From assembly GCA_019421345.1 (NCBI GenBank), contig JAHZFL010000001.1, positions 324,924 through 388,923 on the forward strand: 64,000 bases of DNA. The letters are read 5' to 3'. The stretch comes from Roseburia sp. GTDB taxonomy: Bacteria > Bacillota > Clostridia > Lachnospirales > Lachnospiraceae. Positions 1 through 9,344 of this stretch are shown piece by piece. Under the pieces are notes generated by a model. It saw nothing but the letters and a program-made list of their open reading frames with translations. It was not told where the DNA came from and made no database searches. The translations under genes were made by a program, and so were the position numbers. Position 1 is the first letter of the stretch. Each line of letters opens with the position of its first letter.

Positions 1-1699
1 TCGCTCCGATCATAACCGGAATATCAAGACTAAGACCCGCAATCGCCGCATGACAGCTCTCACTCTCTGCCTCAACGATCAGACCGGACGCCGCACGCAT
101 CTGCTCCATCATGTGATTATTGGTATCGGAAGCAACGATAATATCTCCAACCTTAAAGTTCGCAAGATCGCCCTCGTCATGACAGACACACAGACTCGCA
201 CAAACCTTCTTTTTATTGATTCCCTGTCCCTTGACAAGAATATGACCCGCTACCTGTACCTTGATCAGATTAGTCGTGCCGGAAACGCCAAGCGGCACGC
301 CGGCGGTGAGTACAACGACGTCGCCCTTGTCAATGATTCCCGCTTCCTCCGCGGTGTCTACTGCATAATCAAACAGCTCGTCCGCCTTATCCTTCTGCTC
401 TAACAAAAGCGGCACGACACCCCATGAGAGACCAAGCTGACGGTATACCTTCTCGGTCAGACATGCGCCGATGATCGGGGAATCGGGACGGTACTTCGAT
501 ACCATACGGGCAGTGCGCCCTGATTTACTTACCGTAATGATCGCCGCAGCATTCAAGTCTCCCGCCATCATACAGGTTGCATGAGAAATCGCATTGGTCA
601 CATCGGGATTGCTCATTACCTGACGCTGCCGAAAACGCTGCAGATAATTGATGTCCTGCTCCGTGCGGATCGCAATGCGCACCATCGTCTTTAACGCCTC
701 GATAGGGTATAAGCCCGCTGCCGTCTCCCCGGAAAGCATGATCGCACTCGTTCCGTCATAGATAGCATTTGCAACGTCTGTCGCCTCCGCCCTCGTCGGT
801 CTCGGATGCTTCATCATCGAATCAAGCATCTGGGTCGCCGTGATAACCACCTTTCCCGCACCGCTTACCTTCTTGATCATCATTTTCTGGATTACCGGTA
901 CGTCCTCAAGCGGAATCTCCACACCCATATCGCCGCGCGCAACCATGACGCCATCCGAAACTCGGATGATCTCATCCATATTTTGCACGCCCTGCATATT
1001 TTCAATCTTTGCGATAATATGAATATTCTCTCCGCCTTTTTCCTCTAAAATCTTGCGAATCTCAAGCACATCGTCCGCCGTCCGCACAAAGGAAGCCGCG
1101 ATAAAATCATAATCATTTTCCACCGCGAAAACAATGTCGCTGTAATCCTTCTCACTGATATACGGCATCGTAAGCTTTACATTCGGTACGTTTACGCCCT
1201 TGCGGTTAGAAACTGTACCACCGTTGATGACCGTACAGACAATATCCATCGGCACGCCGCCCTTTTCTGCCTTTGCCCCTGCCACCGGCTGGATTTTCTT
1301 TACCTCCATGCCGATCAGTCCGTCATCAATCAAAATAGTATCCCCCGGCTTAACGTCCTCCGGCAGGTTTTTATAGGTGATCGAGACACGATTTTCATCG
1401 CCCGCTATCTCCTCTGTCGTAAGCGTAAAGGTCTGCCCATTCTGCAGCTCTACCTTTCCGGTCGCAAACTCCATCAGGCGGATTTCCGGTCCCTTCGTAT
1501 CTAAAAGCGCCGCCACGGGACGATTTAACTCCTCCCGCAGTCTGCGCAGCATCTTCAGACGCCCCATCTGCTCCTCATGCGGTCCGTGGGAAAAATTAAA
1601 CCGCGCAACATCCATGCCCTCCTCAATCAGGCTGCGCAGCACCTTTTCATCATCTGTGGAAGGTCCAAGTGTACATACGATTTTTGTTTTTCTAAACAT
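1..1699 (-). CDS. pyk: Pyruvate kinase with C-terminal PEP-utiliser domain (3' end cut by window)
   Basis: Makes pyruvate and ATP from phosphoenolpyruvate and ADP, the last step of glycolysis, in the cytoplasm. The N-terminus reads MFRKTKIVCTLGPSTDD, followed by the family motifs FNFSHG, the metal/substrate stretch VARGDMGVEIP and ATQMLDSM. The reading frame is open to the left edge, giving at least 566 residues against about 475 for the short form. The extra C-terminal part ends in a SCHAAIAGLSLDIPVMIGA-like stretch, typical of the mobile PEP-utilising-enzyme domain found on Bacillus and Clostridia pyruvate kinases. The start at 1699 is preceded by AAAGAGGGACAG. It lies 83 bases downstream of the carbamate kinase gene in the same direction with no obvious terminator between them, so read-through is possible. 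The stop codon is outside the window. Confidence 0.97.
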   Translation of the reverse strand, partial: MFRKTKIVCTLGPSTDDEKVLRSLIEEGMDVARFNFSHGPHEEQMGRLKMLRRLREELNRPVAALLDTKGPEIRLMEFATGKVELQNGQTFTLTTEEIAGDENRVSITYKNLPEDVKPGDTILIDDGLIGMEVKKIQPVAGAKAEKGGVPMDIVCTVINGGTVSNRKGVNVPNVKLTMPYISEKDYSDIVFAVENDYDFIAASFVRTADDVLEIRKILEEKGGENIHIIAKIENMQGVQNMDEIIRVSDGVMVARGDMGVEIPLEDVPVIQKMMIKKVSGAGKVVITATQMLDSMMKHPRPTRAEATDVANAIYDGTSAIMLSGETAAGLYPIEALKTMVRIAIRTEQDINYLQRFRQRQVMSNPDVTNAISHATCMMAGDLNAAAIITVSKSGRTARMVSKYRPDSPIIGACLTEKVYRQLGLSWGVVPLLLEQKDKADELFDYAVDTAEEAGIIDKGDVVVLTAGVPLGVSGTTNLIKVQVAGHILVKGQGINKKKVCASLCVCHDEGDLANFKVGDIIVASDTNNHMMEQMRAASGLIVEAESESCHAAIAGLSLDIPVMIGA

Positions 1700-1782
1700 T
1701 CTGTCCCTCTTTCTCTGTTTCTAAATTCCTATTCCCCGCCATTACATTCCTTTGACCGGAGTCCTCCCGCTTTAGGATACGC

Positions 1783-2715
1783 TTACTTTGTAATCATCGT
1801 GCCCATACCGCCGGTAATATCCTCAGCATCCTTATGCAGCTTTGTGATCAGCACGGACCGAATCGCAGAATCGCCGATAAAATCAACCGCCGCATGAATC
1901 TTCGGCAGCATATCGTCTTGCCCAAACTGTCCCTCCTGCATATAGCGCTTTGCCTCTGCCACCGTCATTGTACGGATCGGCTGCTCACGCTCTGTTCCAA
2001 AATTCAGACAGACCCTGTCCACACTTGTTAAGATCACAAGCATATCCGCATCCAAAAGCTCTGCAAGCCTTCCTGCCGCAAGATCCTTCTCAATGATCGC
2101 TCCTGCGCCCTTTAGCTGATTTTCCTGCATGAGCACCGGAATCCCTCCGCCGCCGCACGCTATGACGATCTGATCCGCATTAAGCAGCGCGCGGATCGCA
2201 TCAAGCTCCACAATATCTACAGGCTTTGGAGCGGCGACGATACGTCTCCATCCGTCTGCCTCATTTATCACCTGATTGCCCTTCTTCTCCTCCGCCTCGG
2301 CTTCCTCCTCCGTCAGCACACGTCCGATGACCTTGCACGGCTTATAAAAAGCCTCGTCATACGGGTCTGCCGTAACCTGCGTGAGAATCGTTGCGACCGT
2401 CTTATAAATTCCTTTATTTAGGAGCTCTGCGCGAATCGCATTCTGTAGATCATATCCGATATAGCCCTGGCTCATTGCTGAGCATACCGACATCGGTGTC
2501 GGCGTATACTCCGGATGCAGTCTGCAAAACTCATTCATCGCCGTATGGATCATTCCAACCTGAGGTCCGTTGCTGTGCGTGATGACCACCTGATAGTCCT
2601 CGCGAATAAAAGCGGCAATCGCTCTTGCTGTACGTTCTGCCGCCTCCTTCTGCTCGGGCAGCGTCGTGCCCAGCGCCTCGTGCCCCAGTGCGATCACGAT
2701 TTTCTTTTTCTTCAT
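1783..2715 (-). CDS. arcC: Carbamate kinase
   Basis: Amino-acid-kinase fold enzyme that transfers phosphate between carbamoyl phosphate and ADP, usually to make ATP in arginine or purine catabolism. 310 residues, the normal family length. Motifs seen: VVITHSNGPQVG near residue 50, MSQGYIGYDLQNA, IACGGGGIPV and the C-terminal Lys/Asp-rich nucleotide region. The first ATG-like codon further upstream (2784) is rejected because GGAGGAGGGG sits seven bases before the ATG at 2715. The usual N-terminal GGNA loop is replaced by GHEA and HGNGPQVG is HSNGPQVG. I recall the same changes in other clostridial homologues, so it is probably a lineage form, but activity on carbamate is inferred. No arginine deiminase or carbamoyltransferase gene is next to it. 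It has its own promoter just upstream. Confidence 0.9.
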   Translation of the reverse strand: MKKKKIVIALGHEALGTTLPEQKEAAERTARAIAAFIREDYQVVITHSNGPQVGMIHTAMNEFCRLHPEYTPTPMSVCSAMSQGYIGYDLQNAIRAELLNKGIYKTVATILTQVTADPYDEAFYKPCKVIGRVLTEEEAEAEEKKGNQVINEADGWRRIVAAPKPVDIVELDAIRALLNADQIVIACGGGGIPVLMQENQLKGAGAIIEKDLAAGRLAELLDADMLVILTSVDRVCLNFGTEREQPIRTMTVAEAKRYMQEGQFGQDDMLPKIHAAVDFIGDSAIRSVLITKLHKDAEDITGGMGTMITK

Positions 2716-2745
2716 TTGCCCCTCCTCCATCCGTTTGCCCGCTTT

Positions 2746-2774
2746 ATCATAACATAACACCACCTGCGGTTCAA
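2746..2774 (-). promoter_or_regulatory. Sigma-A promoter for the carbamate kinase gene
   Basis: On the minus strand TTGAAC (2769-2774) is followed after 17 bases by TATGAT (2746-2751). The -10 box ends about 30 bases before the start codon at 2715. It separates arcC, and possibly pyk, from the engB-lon genes upstream. Confidence 0.65.
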
Positions 2775-2818
2775 TACGGCGCATTCCCTCTTTTCAAAAA
2801 TTAACGCTTTGGTAATAT

Positions 2819-3430
2819 TTATTCCTCCGGCGCAGTCTCTGACGGCGGCAGCACCAGACGGTCCATGACCGCCCATATCTCGTCTCTGCCCTGCTTTGTC
2901 TCCGCAGAAAACGGCAGGATCATTATATCCGGCTGCACGTTAAGCCCCTCCCGCACCGCTTTCAGATGCTTTTGCACCTGACTTCGCTTTATTTTATCAA
3001 GCTTTGTTGCAATGATGATCGGTGCAAAGCCCTGTGCGAGCATCCATTCATACATCAGCTTATCATTGGCGGAAGGATCGTGACGGATGTCGATCAAAAG
3101 AAATACTGCCCTTAGCTGCTTTGAAGTATGCAGATAACGCTCGATCATCTGTCCCCACTTCGCTTTTACCTCCGCAGACGCCTTCGCATAGCCGTAGCCC
3201 GGCAGATCCACAAGATACATGGCGTCGTTGATATTATAAAAGTTAATGGTCTGCGTCTTTCCCGGCTGCGCCGAGGTGCGCGCCAGCGCCTTGCGGTTCA
3301 TCAGCGCGTTGATCAGGGATGACTTTCCCACATTTGATTTTCCCGCAAACGCCACCTCCGGGTATGCCGTATCCGGCACCTTGCTTGTAATTCCGCAGAC
3401 AATCTCCAAACTTACATTTTTGATCACCAT
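2819..3430 (-). CDS. engB: Ribosome biogenesis GTPase EngB (YsxC/YihA)
   Basis: Essential TrmE-Era-EngA-EngB-type GTPase needed for assembly of the large ribosomal subunit. 203 residues, normal length. GTPase motifs are all present: P-loop GKSNVGKSS at about residues 30-38, the switch region with TSAQPGKTQT, G3 DLPGYGYA, and G4 TKLDK. It is 47 bases downstream of lon and in the same direction. The lon-engB neighbourhood is conserved in many Firmicutes, which supports both names. Confidence 0.96.
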   Translation of the reverse strand: MVIKNVSLEIVCGITSKVPDTAYPEVAFAGKSNVGKSSLINALMNRKALARTSAQPGKTQTINFYNINDAMYLVDLPGYGYAKASAEVKAKWGQMIERYLHTSKQLRAVFLLIDIRHDPSANDKLMYEWMLAQGFAPIIIATKLDKIKRSQVQKHLKAVREGLNVQPDIMILPFSAETKQGRDEIWAVMDRLVLPPSETAPEE

Positions 3431-3477
3431 CGTTTTACTCCTTTATCCTCGCCATGTTTTCTGCGGCTTTCCTCCCC

Positions 3478-5793
3478 TTAAGCAAATGCAATATGGAGCA
3501 CCTGCTGCAGGCTCTCGACAAATACAATCTCCATGCCCTTTTTGATCTCGGCTGCGATCTCCTCCACATCCTTCTCATTCTTGCGCGGTACACATACTGT
3601 CCGAATACCTGCATTCTTTGCCGCCAGAATCTTTTCCTTTAAGCCGCCGATCGGAAGCACACGTCCGCGCAGGGTAATCTCCCCCGTCATCGCCACGTCC
3701 GCACGCACCGGCTTTTTCGTAATCGCGGAAAGCATCGCCGTCGCCATTGTAATACCGGCAGACGGACCATCCTTTGGAACTGCTCCCTCCGGGATATGGA
3801 TATGAATATCATTTTCCTGGAAAAACTTCTTTGGTATCTGATACTCGGCACTGACAGAACGGATATAGCTGATGCCCGCCTGCGCCGACTCCTTCATAAC
3901 GTCGCCAAGCTGTCCCGTAAGCTGGAACTCTCCCTTTCCGGGCATAATGTTTACTTCTATTTCCAGCGTATCGCCGCCGACGCTGGTCCACGCAAGTCCG
4001 CGCACAACGCCAATCTCATCCGTCTCATTTTTGTGATCCTGACGGTATTTCTCTTTTCCAAGATACTTCTCAAGATTCTGTCCGGTGATCCTGACCTCTG
4101 TCCGCTGCCCCTCATAAATCTCACGCGCCGCCTTTCTGGCAATCTCGCCAAGCTTGCGCTCCAGCCCACGGACACCCGCCTCTCTTGTGTAGCCGCGGAT
4201 GATTTTTTGCAGAGCTCCGTCACTGATCACAAGCTGTTCCTGCTTTAATCCGTTGCGTGTCGTCTGCTTTTCGAGCAAATGCTCCCTCGCAATATGGAAC
4301 TTTTCATTTTCCGTATAGCTTGTGACTTCAATGAGCTCCATACGATCCAACAGGGGACGCGGAATATCCTGTGCGGAATTTGCGGTTGCGATAAACAGCA
4401 CCTCTGACAGATCGATCGGCGCCTCGACATAATGATCGCGGAATTTATTGTTCTGCTCCGCATCTAACACCTCAAGAAGGGCGGACGCGGTATCTCCTTT
4501 ATAATCGCTGCTCATCTTGTCGATCTCGTCAAGCAGCATCAGCGGGTTCTTCACGCCCGCGCTGCGCAGTCCGTTGACAATACGCCCCGGCATCGCGCCC
4601 ACATAGGTCTTTCTGTGTCCGCGTATCTCCGCTTCGTCTCGCACACCGCCCAGACAGATCCGCACATATTTCTTATCCAATGCGCGCGCCACCGAGCGGG
4701 CAATGCTTGTCTTGCCTGTTCCCGGCGGTCCGACCAGACAAATGATCGGACTCTCTCCCTTGCTCGTCAAATTGCGTACGGCAAGAAACTCCAGCATGCG
4801 CTCCTTCACCTTCTCCAAGCCGTAATGATCCTCATTTAAAATATTCTCGGCATTCTTTATGTCCTTATTGTCTCTGGATGCACGATTCCACGGAAGCTCC
4901 AGCATCGTCTCAATATACCCCCGTGTCACCGCGCTTTCGGAAGAATTGGAGCTGATATTCTTAAAACGGTCAATTTCCTTTTTGATGCGCTCCTTTACCT
5001 CTTTATCTGCCTTTAGCTTTTCCAACGCTTCCATATAACTGTCTGCGTCAGACTCCGTATTGTCCTCTCCGAGCTCCTCACGGATCAGCTTCATCTGCTC
5101 GCGCAGGATATATTCCTTTTGATTGCGATCCACACGCTCCTTGATCTTTGCCTGAAGCTCATTTTTGATCGCATTGACCTCGATTTCCTTTAACAAAAGT
5201 GCCACTAGTACCTCATAGCGCTCTGTTAAGGACACTGCCTCCAAAATTTTTTGTTTTTCCTCATAAGAAACCGGAAGATTGTTCGCAATCTGATCCATCA
5301 GCTTCTCTAAATCTGTGATCGTGCTTACCTGACGAAGCAGCTCCTTGCCCGCACGCGGGTTTAAAGTCTGGTATTTGGCGTATGTTTCCTGAATGCTGCG
5401 CACCATCGCAGTCCTTGCATCCTCCAACAAGCCTTCGTCCACCGTCTCGTCAAAACGCGCGATCTCCGCTACAAGAAATCGCTCTGTTTCCACAAAGGAG
5501 GATAGCTCTGCACGCTCATCCCCCTCTACCAATACCCGTATAATATTATTCTGTAATTTTATGACCTGCTTGACCTCTGCGATAATCCCGATCTGGTATA
5601 AATCCTCCAGCTGCGGATTCTCCTGCTCCACATCACGCTGCGTCACAAGAAATATCTTCTGCGTTTCCATCATACACTGCTCGACCGCCTTGATCGACTT
5701 CTCACGGCTGATGTCAAAATGAGCAATCATCCCCGGCAATATTACCATACCGCGCAGTGCCACTGCAGGCATTTTCAAAATCATTGTATCCAA
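3478..5793 (-). CDS. lon: ATP-dependent protease Lon (LonA type)
   Basis: Hexameric cytoplasmic AAA+ serine protease that degrades misfolded and regulatory proteins. 771 residues in the usual order: N-terminal substrate-recognition domain (about 1-200), coiled coil (200-270), AAA+ module with Walker A GPPGTGKT at 355-362 and Walker B LLDEID near 420, sensor regions, then the protease domain. The catalytic dyad is visible as Ser678 in PKDGPSAG and Lys721 in GGLKEK, 43 residues apart as in E. coli Lon. It follows clpX by 31 bases, so tig, clpP, clpX, lon and engB form one protein-quality-control cluster. Confidence 0.98.
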   Translation of the reverse strand: MDTMILKMPAVALRGMVILPGMIAHFDISREKSIKAVEQCMMETQKIFLVTQRDVEQENPQLEDLYQIGIIAEVKQVIKLQNNIIRVLVEGDERAELSSFVETERFLVAEIARFDETVDEGLLEDARTAMVRSIQETYAKYQTLNPRAGKELLRQVSTITDLEKLMDQIANNLPVSYEEKQKILEAVSLTERYEVLVALLLKEIEVNAIKNELQAKIKERVDRNQKEYILREQMKLIREELGEDNTESDADSYMEALEKLKADKEVKERIKKEIDRFKNISSNSSESAVTRGYIETMLELPWNRASRDNKDIKNAENILNEDHYGLEKVKERMLEFLAVRNLTSKGESPIICLVGPPGTGKTSIARSVARALDKKYVRICLGGVRDEAEIRGHRKTYVGAMPGRIVNGLRSAGVKNPLMLLDEIDKMSSDYKGDTASALLEVLDAEQNNKFRDHYVEAPIDLSEVLFIATANSAQDIPRPLLDRMELIEVTSYTENEKFHIAREHLLEKQTTRNGLKQEQLVISDGALQKIIRGYTREAGVRGLERKLGEIARKAAREIYEGQRTEVRITGQNLEKYLGKEKYRQDHKNETDEIGVVRGLAWTSVGGDTLEIEVNIMPGKGEFQLTGQLGDVMKESAQAGISYIRSVSAEYQIPKKFFQENDIHIHIPEGAVPKDGPSAGITMATAMLSAITKKPVRADVAMTGEITLRGRVLPIGGLKEKILAAKNAGIRTVCVPRKNEKDVEEIAAEIKKGMEIVFVESLQQVLHIAFA

Positions 5794-5824
5794 TTTCAGC
5801 CTCTATTATCTTTCTTCTACTGTC

Positions 5825-7078
5825 TTAACTAGCTTCTAGCTTCTTGATCTGCTCCCCCTCAAGCGCAAGCTTTTCCTCGACCAGCTCTTTTGTGATCCGG
5901 CAGCTTGTGATCGTCTCGTCCGAAGGAATATGATACATCATATCAAGCGTTACCGCCTCCATGATCGCACGCAGTCCGCGCGCGCCCGTTTTACGCTCCA
6001 GCGCCTTATCTGCGATCGCCTCCAGCGCTTCGCGGTCTATGGAAAGCGCAACGCCGTCCAATTCAAACAGCTTCTGATACTGTCTGGTCAGCGCATTCTT
6101 CGGCTCCTGCAAAATACGGATCAACGCTTCTCGATCCAGCATATCAAGCGATACGGTAATCGGCACACGACCGATAAACTCAGGGATCAGACCGAATTTC
6201 ACAAAATCCTGCGGAAGCACATGACGGAAAAGATCGCCGATATTTACTTCCTTTCTCGCCTGTGCGTCTGCCTGAAAGCCGATCGTCTTCTGATCAAGGC
6301 GTGTTTCGATGATCTTCTCAAGACCGTCAAACGCTCCGCCGCAGATAAATAAAATATTTGTCGTATCAATCTGGATCAACTCCTGCTGCGGATGCTTTCT
6401 GCCGCCCTGCGGCGGTACGGACGCAATCGTCCCCTCCAAAATCTTAAGGAGCGCCTGCTGTACGCCCTCACCCGAAACATCACGCGTAATCGAGACGTTC
6501 TCGGATTTCTTGGAAATCTTATCAATCTCATCAATATAGATAATTCCGTGCTGCGCGCGCTCAATATTATAATCTGCCGCCTGTATCAGCTTCAGCAGAA
6601 TGTTCTCAACATCCTCACCGACGTAGCCCGCCTCGGTCAGCGTCGTGGCATCTGCGATCGCGAAAGGAACGTTTAAAACCCGCGCCAGCGTCTGTGCCAG
6701 AAATGTCTTACCGGAGCCTGTCGGTCCAAGCATTAAGATATTGCTCTTTTGCAGCTCCACGTCTATGTCTGTTCCCGCCATGATCCTCTTATAGTGATTA
6801 TACACCGCGACAGACAAAACCTTCTTCGCCTGATCCTGTCCGATCACATATTCATCCAGAAATGCTTTCATCGCCTCAGGCTTGATGAGATTGATCTGCT
6901 CCTCCTCAACGACTCCCTCAGCGTCCTCCCCAAGTTCTTCCTCAATGATCTCCGCACAAATATCCACGCATTCGTCACAGATATAAGCGCCCTGCGGTCC
7001 CGCAATCAGCTTGCGCACCTGTTCCTGTGTCTTTCCGCAAAAGGAACAGCGGAATTTATCGTCACTTCTTCCTGCCAT
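5825..7078 (-). CDS. clpX: ATP-dependent Clp protease ATP-binding subunit ClpX
   Basis: AAA+ unfoldase that recognises tagged proteins and feeds them into ClpP. 417 residues. The N-terminal zinc-binding domain has Cys11, Cys14, Cys34 and Cys37. Walker A GPTGSGKT is at 118-125, followed by the pore loop GYVGED at about 151, Walker B IYIDEIDK and the sensor-2 region [10 protein letters not shown]. The start ATG at 7078 lies two bases after the clpP stop codon, so the two are probably translated together and made in linked amounts. Confidence 0.98.
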   Translation of the reverse strand: MAGRSDDKFRCSFCGKTQEQVRKLIAGPQGAYICDECVDICAEIIEEELGEDAEGVVEEEQINLIKPEAMKAFLDEYVIGQDQAKKVLSVAVYNHYKRIMAGTDIDVELQKSNILMLGPTGSGKTFLAQTLARVLNVPFAIADATTLTEAGYVGEDVENILLKLIQAADYNIERAQHGIIYIDEIDKISKKSENVSITRDVSGEGVQQALLKILEGTIASVPPQGGRKHPQQELIQIDTTNILFICGGAFDGLEKIIETRLDQKTIGFQADAQARKEVNIGDLFRHVLPQDFVKFGLIPEFIGRVPITVSLDMLDREALIRILQEPKNALTRQYQKLFELDGVALSIDREALEAIADKALERKTGARGLRAIMEAVTLDMMYHIPSDETITSCRITKELVEEKLALEGEQIKKLEAS

Positions 7079-7080
7079 GC

Positions 7081-7689
7081 TTATTCTTCTCCATCTTTTT
7101 TGTTCTTATCTTTCCTTACAATGACCTCGTCGATCAATCCGTACTCCTTCGCCTCCTCGGCTGACATGTAATAATCTCTCTCGGTATCAGCCGCAACAAC
7201 ATCATAAGGCTTTCCGGTATTCTCCGCAAGAATTTCATTTAACTTCTTCTTTGTCTTTAAAATATTCTCAGCCGCGATCTGGATCTCCGTCGCCTGCCCC
7301 TTTGCTCCGCCGGACGGCTGGTGGATCATGACCTCTGCATTCGGAAGCGCATAGCGCTTACCCTTTGCGCCGCCTGCCAGAAGAAACGCCCCCATGCTCG
7401 CCGCAAGCCCGATACAGATCGTAGACACATCACACTTGATATACTGCATCGTATCGTAGATCGCCATTCCCGCCGTCACCATACCTCCCGGGGAATTAAT
7501 GTACAGCTGAATATCCTTATTCGGATCCTCAGACTCCAAAAACAGAAGCTGCGCCACCACAAGGCTTGCCGTTGTCTCATTGACCTCCTCTCCCAGGAAA
7601 ATGATTCTATCCTTTAATAAGCGGGAGTAAATATCATAATTGCGCTCTCCCCGGCTGGTCTGTTCCACGACGTAAGGTACTAAACTCAT
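7081..7689 (-). CDS. clpP: ATP-dependent Clp protease proteolytic subunit ClpP
   Basis: Barrel-forming serine peptidase, partner of ClpX here. 202 residues. The catalytic triad is Ser98 (in GLAASMG), His123 (in MIHQPSGG) and Asp172 (in ERDYYM). I place the start at the ATG at 7689 ([10 protein letters not shown]) because GGAGGAC sits eight bases ahead of it and this matches the usual ClpP N-terminus. The longer GTG-started frame from 7710 would put the ribosome binding site inside the gene. Downstream is clpX, upstream tig. Confidence 0.98.
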   Translation of the reverse strand: MSLVPYVVEQTSRGERNYDIYSRLLKDRIIFLGEEVNETTASLVVAQLLFLESEDPNKDIQLYINSPGGMVTAGMAIYDTMQYIKCDVSTICIGLAASMGAFLLAGGAKGKRYALPNAEVMIHQPSGGAKGQATEIQIAAENILKTKKKLNEILAENTGKPYDVVAADTERDYYMSAEEAKEYGLIDEVIVRKDKNKKDGEE

Positions 7690-7740
7690 ATTTTTGTCCT
7701 CCATATTCACACTTTTTTCATCAATATTTATAAGCTTAAA

Positions 7741-7764
7741 CAGACCGGCCCTAGAGCCAGTCTG
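7741..7764 (-). terminator. Hairpin between tig and clpP
   Basis: An imperfect hairpin (CAGAC.GGC paired with GCC.GTCTG) lies in the tig-clpP gap. On the minus strand it is followed only by TTTAAG, so it is at best a weak terminator. It could partly uncouple clpP from tig, for example if clpP also has a stress promoter here, but no clear CtsR site was seen. Confidence 0.4.
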
Positions 7765-7788
7765 TCTGTTTGTGATACCCGGCAGGGA

Positions 7789-9129
7789 TTATTCCTCCGC
7801 TGTCTTTTCCTCTGCTTCTTTTTCCTTCTTGGACTTCGCCTTCGCTCTTTCCTTTACATTATCCATGATAAGTGTAACTGCCTTTGTCACGGAAATGTCA
7901 CGCTTCATAGACTCTTTCTCAGCATCACCCATATATTCTTTCAGCTTATCAGCCTCCATGCCGTAAGCTGCCGCCATCTTGGCAACCTCTGCGTCAATAT
8001 CTTCCTCTGTAACCTCGATATTCTCCTCTTTCGCAATCTGCTCCAATACGAGACTGCTCTTAATGCGTGTCTCAGCCTCCGGGCGCACCTGCTCCTTTAG
8101 CTTCTCGATCGTAAGACCGGAGAACTGCATATACTGCTCCATGGAAAGACCGCTCTGTGCGATCCTCTGTGCAAATTCATTGACCATATTCTCGCACTGT
8201 GTCTCGATCATCGCTTCCGGAAGCTCCATTTCGGACTTGTCAATGATCTTCTGGATCGCCTCGTCCTCCTTCGTGCGCTTTGCCTCATTCTCCTTCTGCT
8301 CAGTCAGACGCTTCTTCACGTCCTCCTTATACTCTGCCAGAGTATCAAATTCAGAAACATCCTGCGCAAACTCGTCGTCTAACTGCGGAAGCTCCTTTGC
8401 CTTGATCTCATGGATCTTAACCTTAAACATCGCTGGCTTGCCGGCTAACTCTGCCGCCTGATACTGCTCTGGGAAGGTCACATTGACCTCTACCTCGTCC
8501 TCTGCATTCTTTCCAACCAGCTGATCCTCAAATGTATCAATGAAGGAATGGGAACCAAGCTCTAAGGAGTGATTCTCACCCTTGCCGCCCTCAAATGCAA
8601 CGCCGTCCACAAAGCCCTCGAAATCAATCACTACAGTATCGCCGTTTGCTGCCGGTCTGTCTGTGACAGTTACGGTTCTTGCGTTGTTATTGCGCTCCTT
8701 CTCAAGCGCCTCCGCCACTTCATCCTCAGACACGGAGGTGTCGATCTTCGTCACCTGAACGCCCAAATATTTTCCAAGCTTCACCTCAGGTCTTACTGCC
8801 ACCTCAGCGGTAAAGATAAACGGCTTGCCGGATTCAATCTGTACAATATTAATCGTCGGTCTGGAAACAATGTCAATTCCGCTCTCGTCCGCGGCTGCCG
8901 GATAATTTCCCTGAATCAGTGTATTCGCTGCGTCCTCATAAAAAACACCTGCGCCGTACATCTTCTCGATCATCTTTCTCGGCACCTTGCCCTTACGGAA
9001 TCCCGGAAGGCTGATCTTATTCTTTTCCTTTAAATAAGCCTCCTGAATGGCTTTCTCTACTTCCTCTGCCGCAACCTCGATGGTAAGCTTCGCCATATTC
9101 TTTTCCAAATTCTCTACCTGTACACTCAT
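7789..9129 (-). CDS. tig: Trigger factor
   Basis: Ribosome-bound chaperone and peptidyl-prolyl isomerase that holds nascent chains. 446 residues, normal length. N-terminal ribosome-binding domain with the signature GFRKGKVPRKMIEKMYG at about 44-60, FKBP-type PPIase domain around 150-250 (DGDTVVIDFEGFVDG), then a long helical C-terminal chaperone domain ending in a Lys/Glu-rich tail. It is the first gene of the leftward tig-clpP-clpX-lon-engB cluster. An extended -10 promoter lies about 145 bases upstream. Confidence 0.97.
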   Translation of the reverse strand: MSVQVENLEKNMAKLTIEVAAEEVEKAIQEAYLKEKNKISLPGFRKGKVPRKMIEKMYGAGVFYEDAANTLIQGNYPAAADESGIDIVSRPTINIVQIESGKPFIFTAEVAVRPEVKLGKYLGVQVTKIDTSVSEDEVAEALEKERNNNARTVTVTDRPAANGDTVVIDFEGFVDGVAFEGGKGENHSLELGSHSFIDTFEDQLVGKNAEDEVEVNVTFPEQYQAAELAGKPAMFKVKIHEIKAKELPQLDDEFAQDVSEFDTLAEYKEDVKKRLTEQKENEAKRTKEDEAIQKIIDKSEMELPEAMIETQCENMVNEFAQRIAQSGLSMEQYMQFSGLTIEKLKEQVRPEAETRIKSSLVLEQIAKEENIEVTEEDIDAEVAKMAAAYGMEADKLKEYMGDAEKESMKRDISVTKAVTLIMDNVKERAKAKSKKEKEAEEKTAEE

Positions 9130-9273
9130 TACAACTGTTTCCTCCTTAAAAAATATATATAAAATATCATGTACATTTTCCGTTTCTTACAAGTCGCTGC
9201 ACTCCCTGTCTTCAGGGGTTCTCGCTGTGTCCCGGAAAAAAGGGCGTACTACGACCGTCACAGTCATTTTAGG

Positions 9274-9282
9274 ATTATAACA
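9274..9282 (-). promoter_or_regulatory. Extended -10 promoter upstream of tig
   Basis: On the minus strand the sequence reads TGTTATAAT, a consensus TATAAT with the TG extension. The -35 region is poor. The transcript would begin near 9267 and have a leader of about 135 bases before the tig start. Confidence 0.5.
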
Positions 9283-9344
9283 TAATGCTTTGAAAAATAC
9301 TAGCTTTTTTTCGCTTTTCTCAAAGAAAACAGGCTTTTCCCCAC

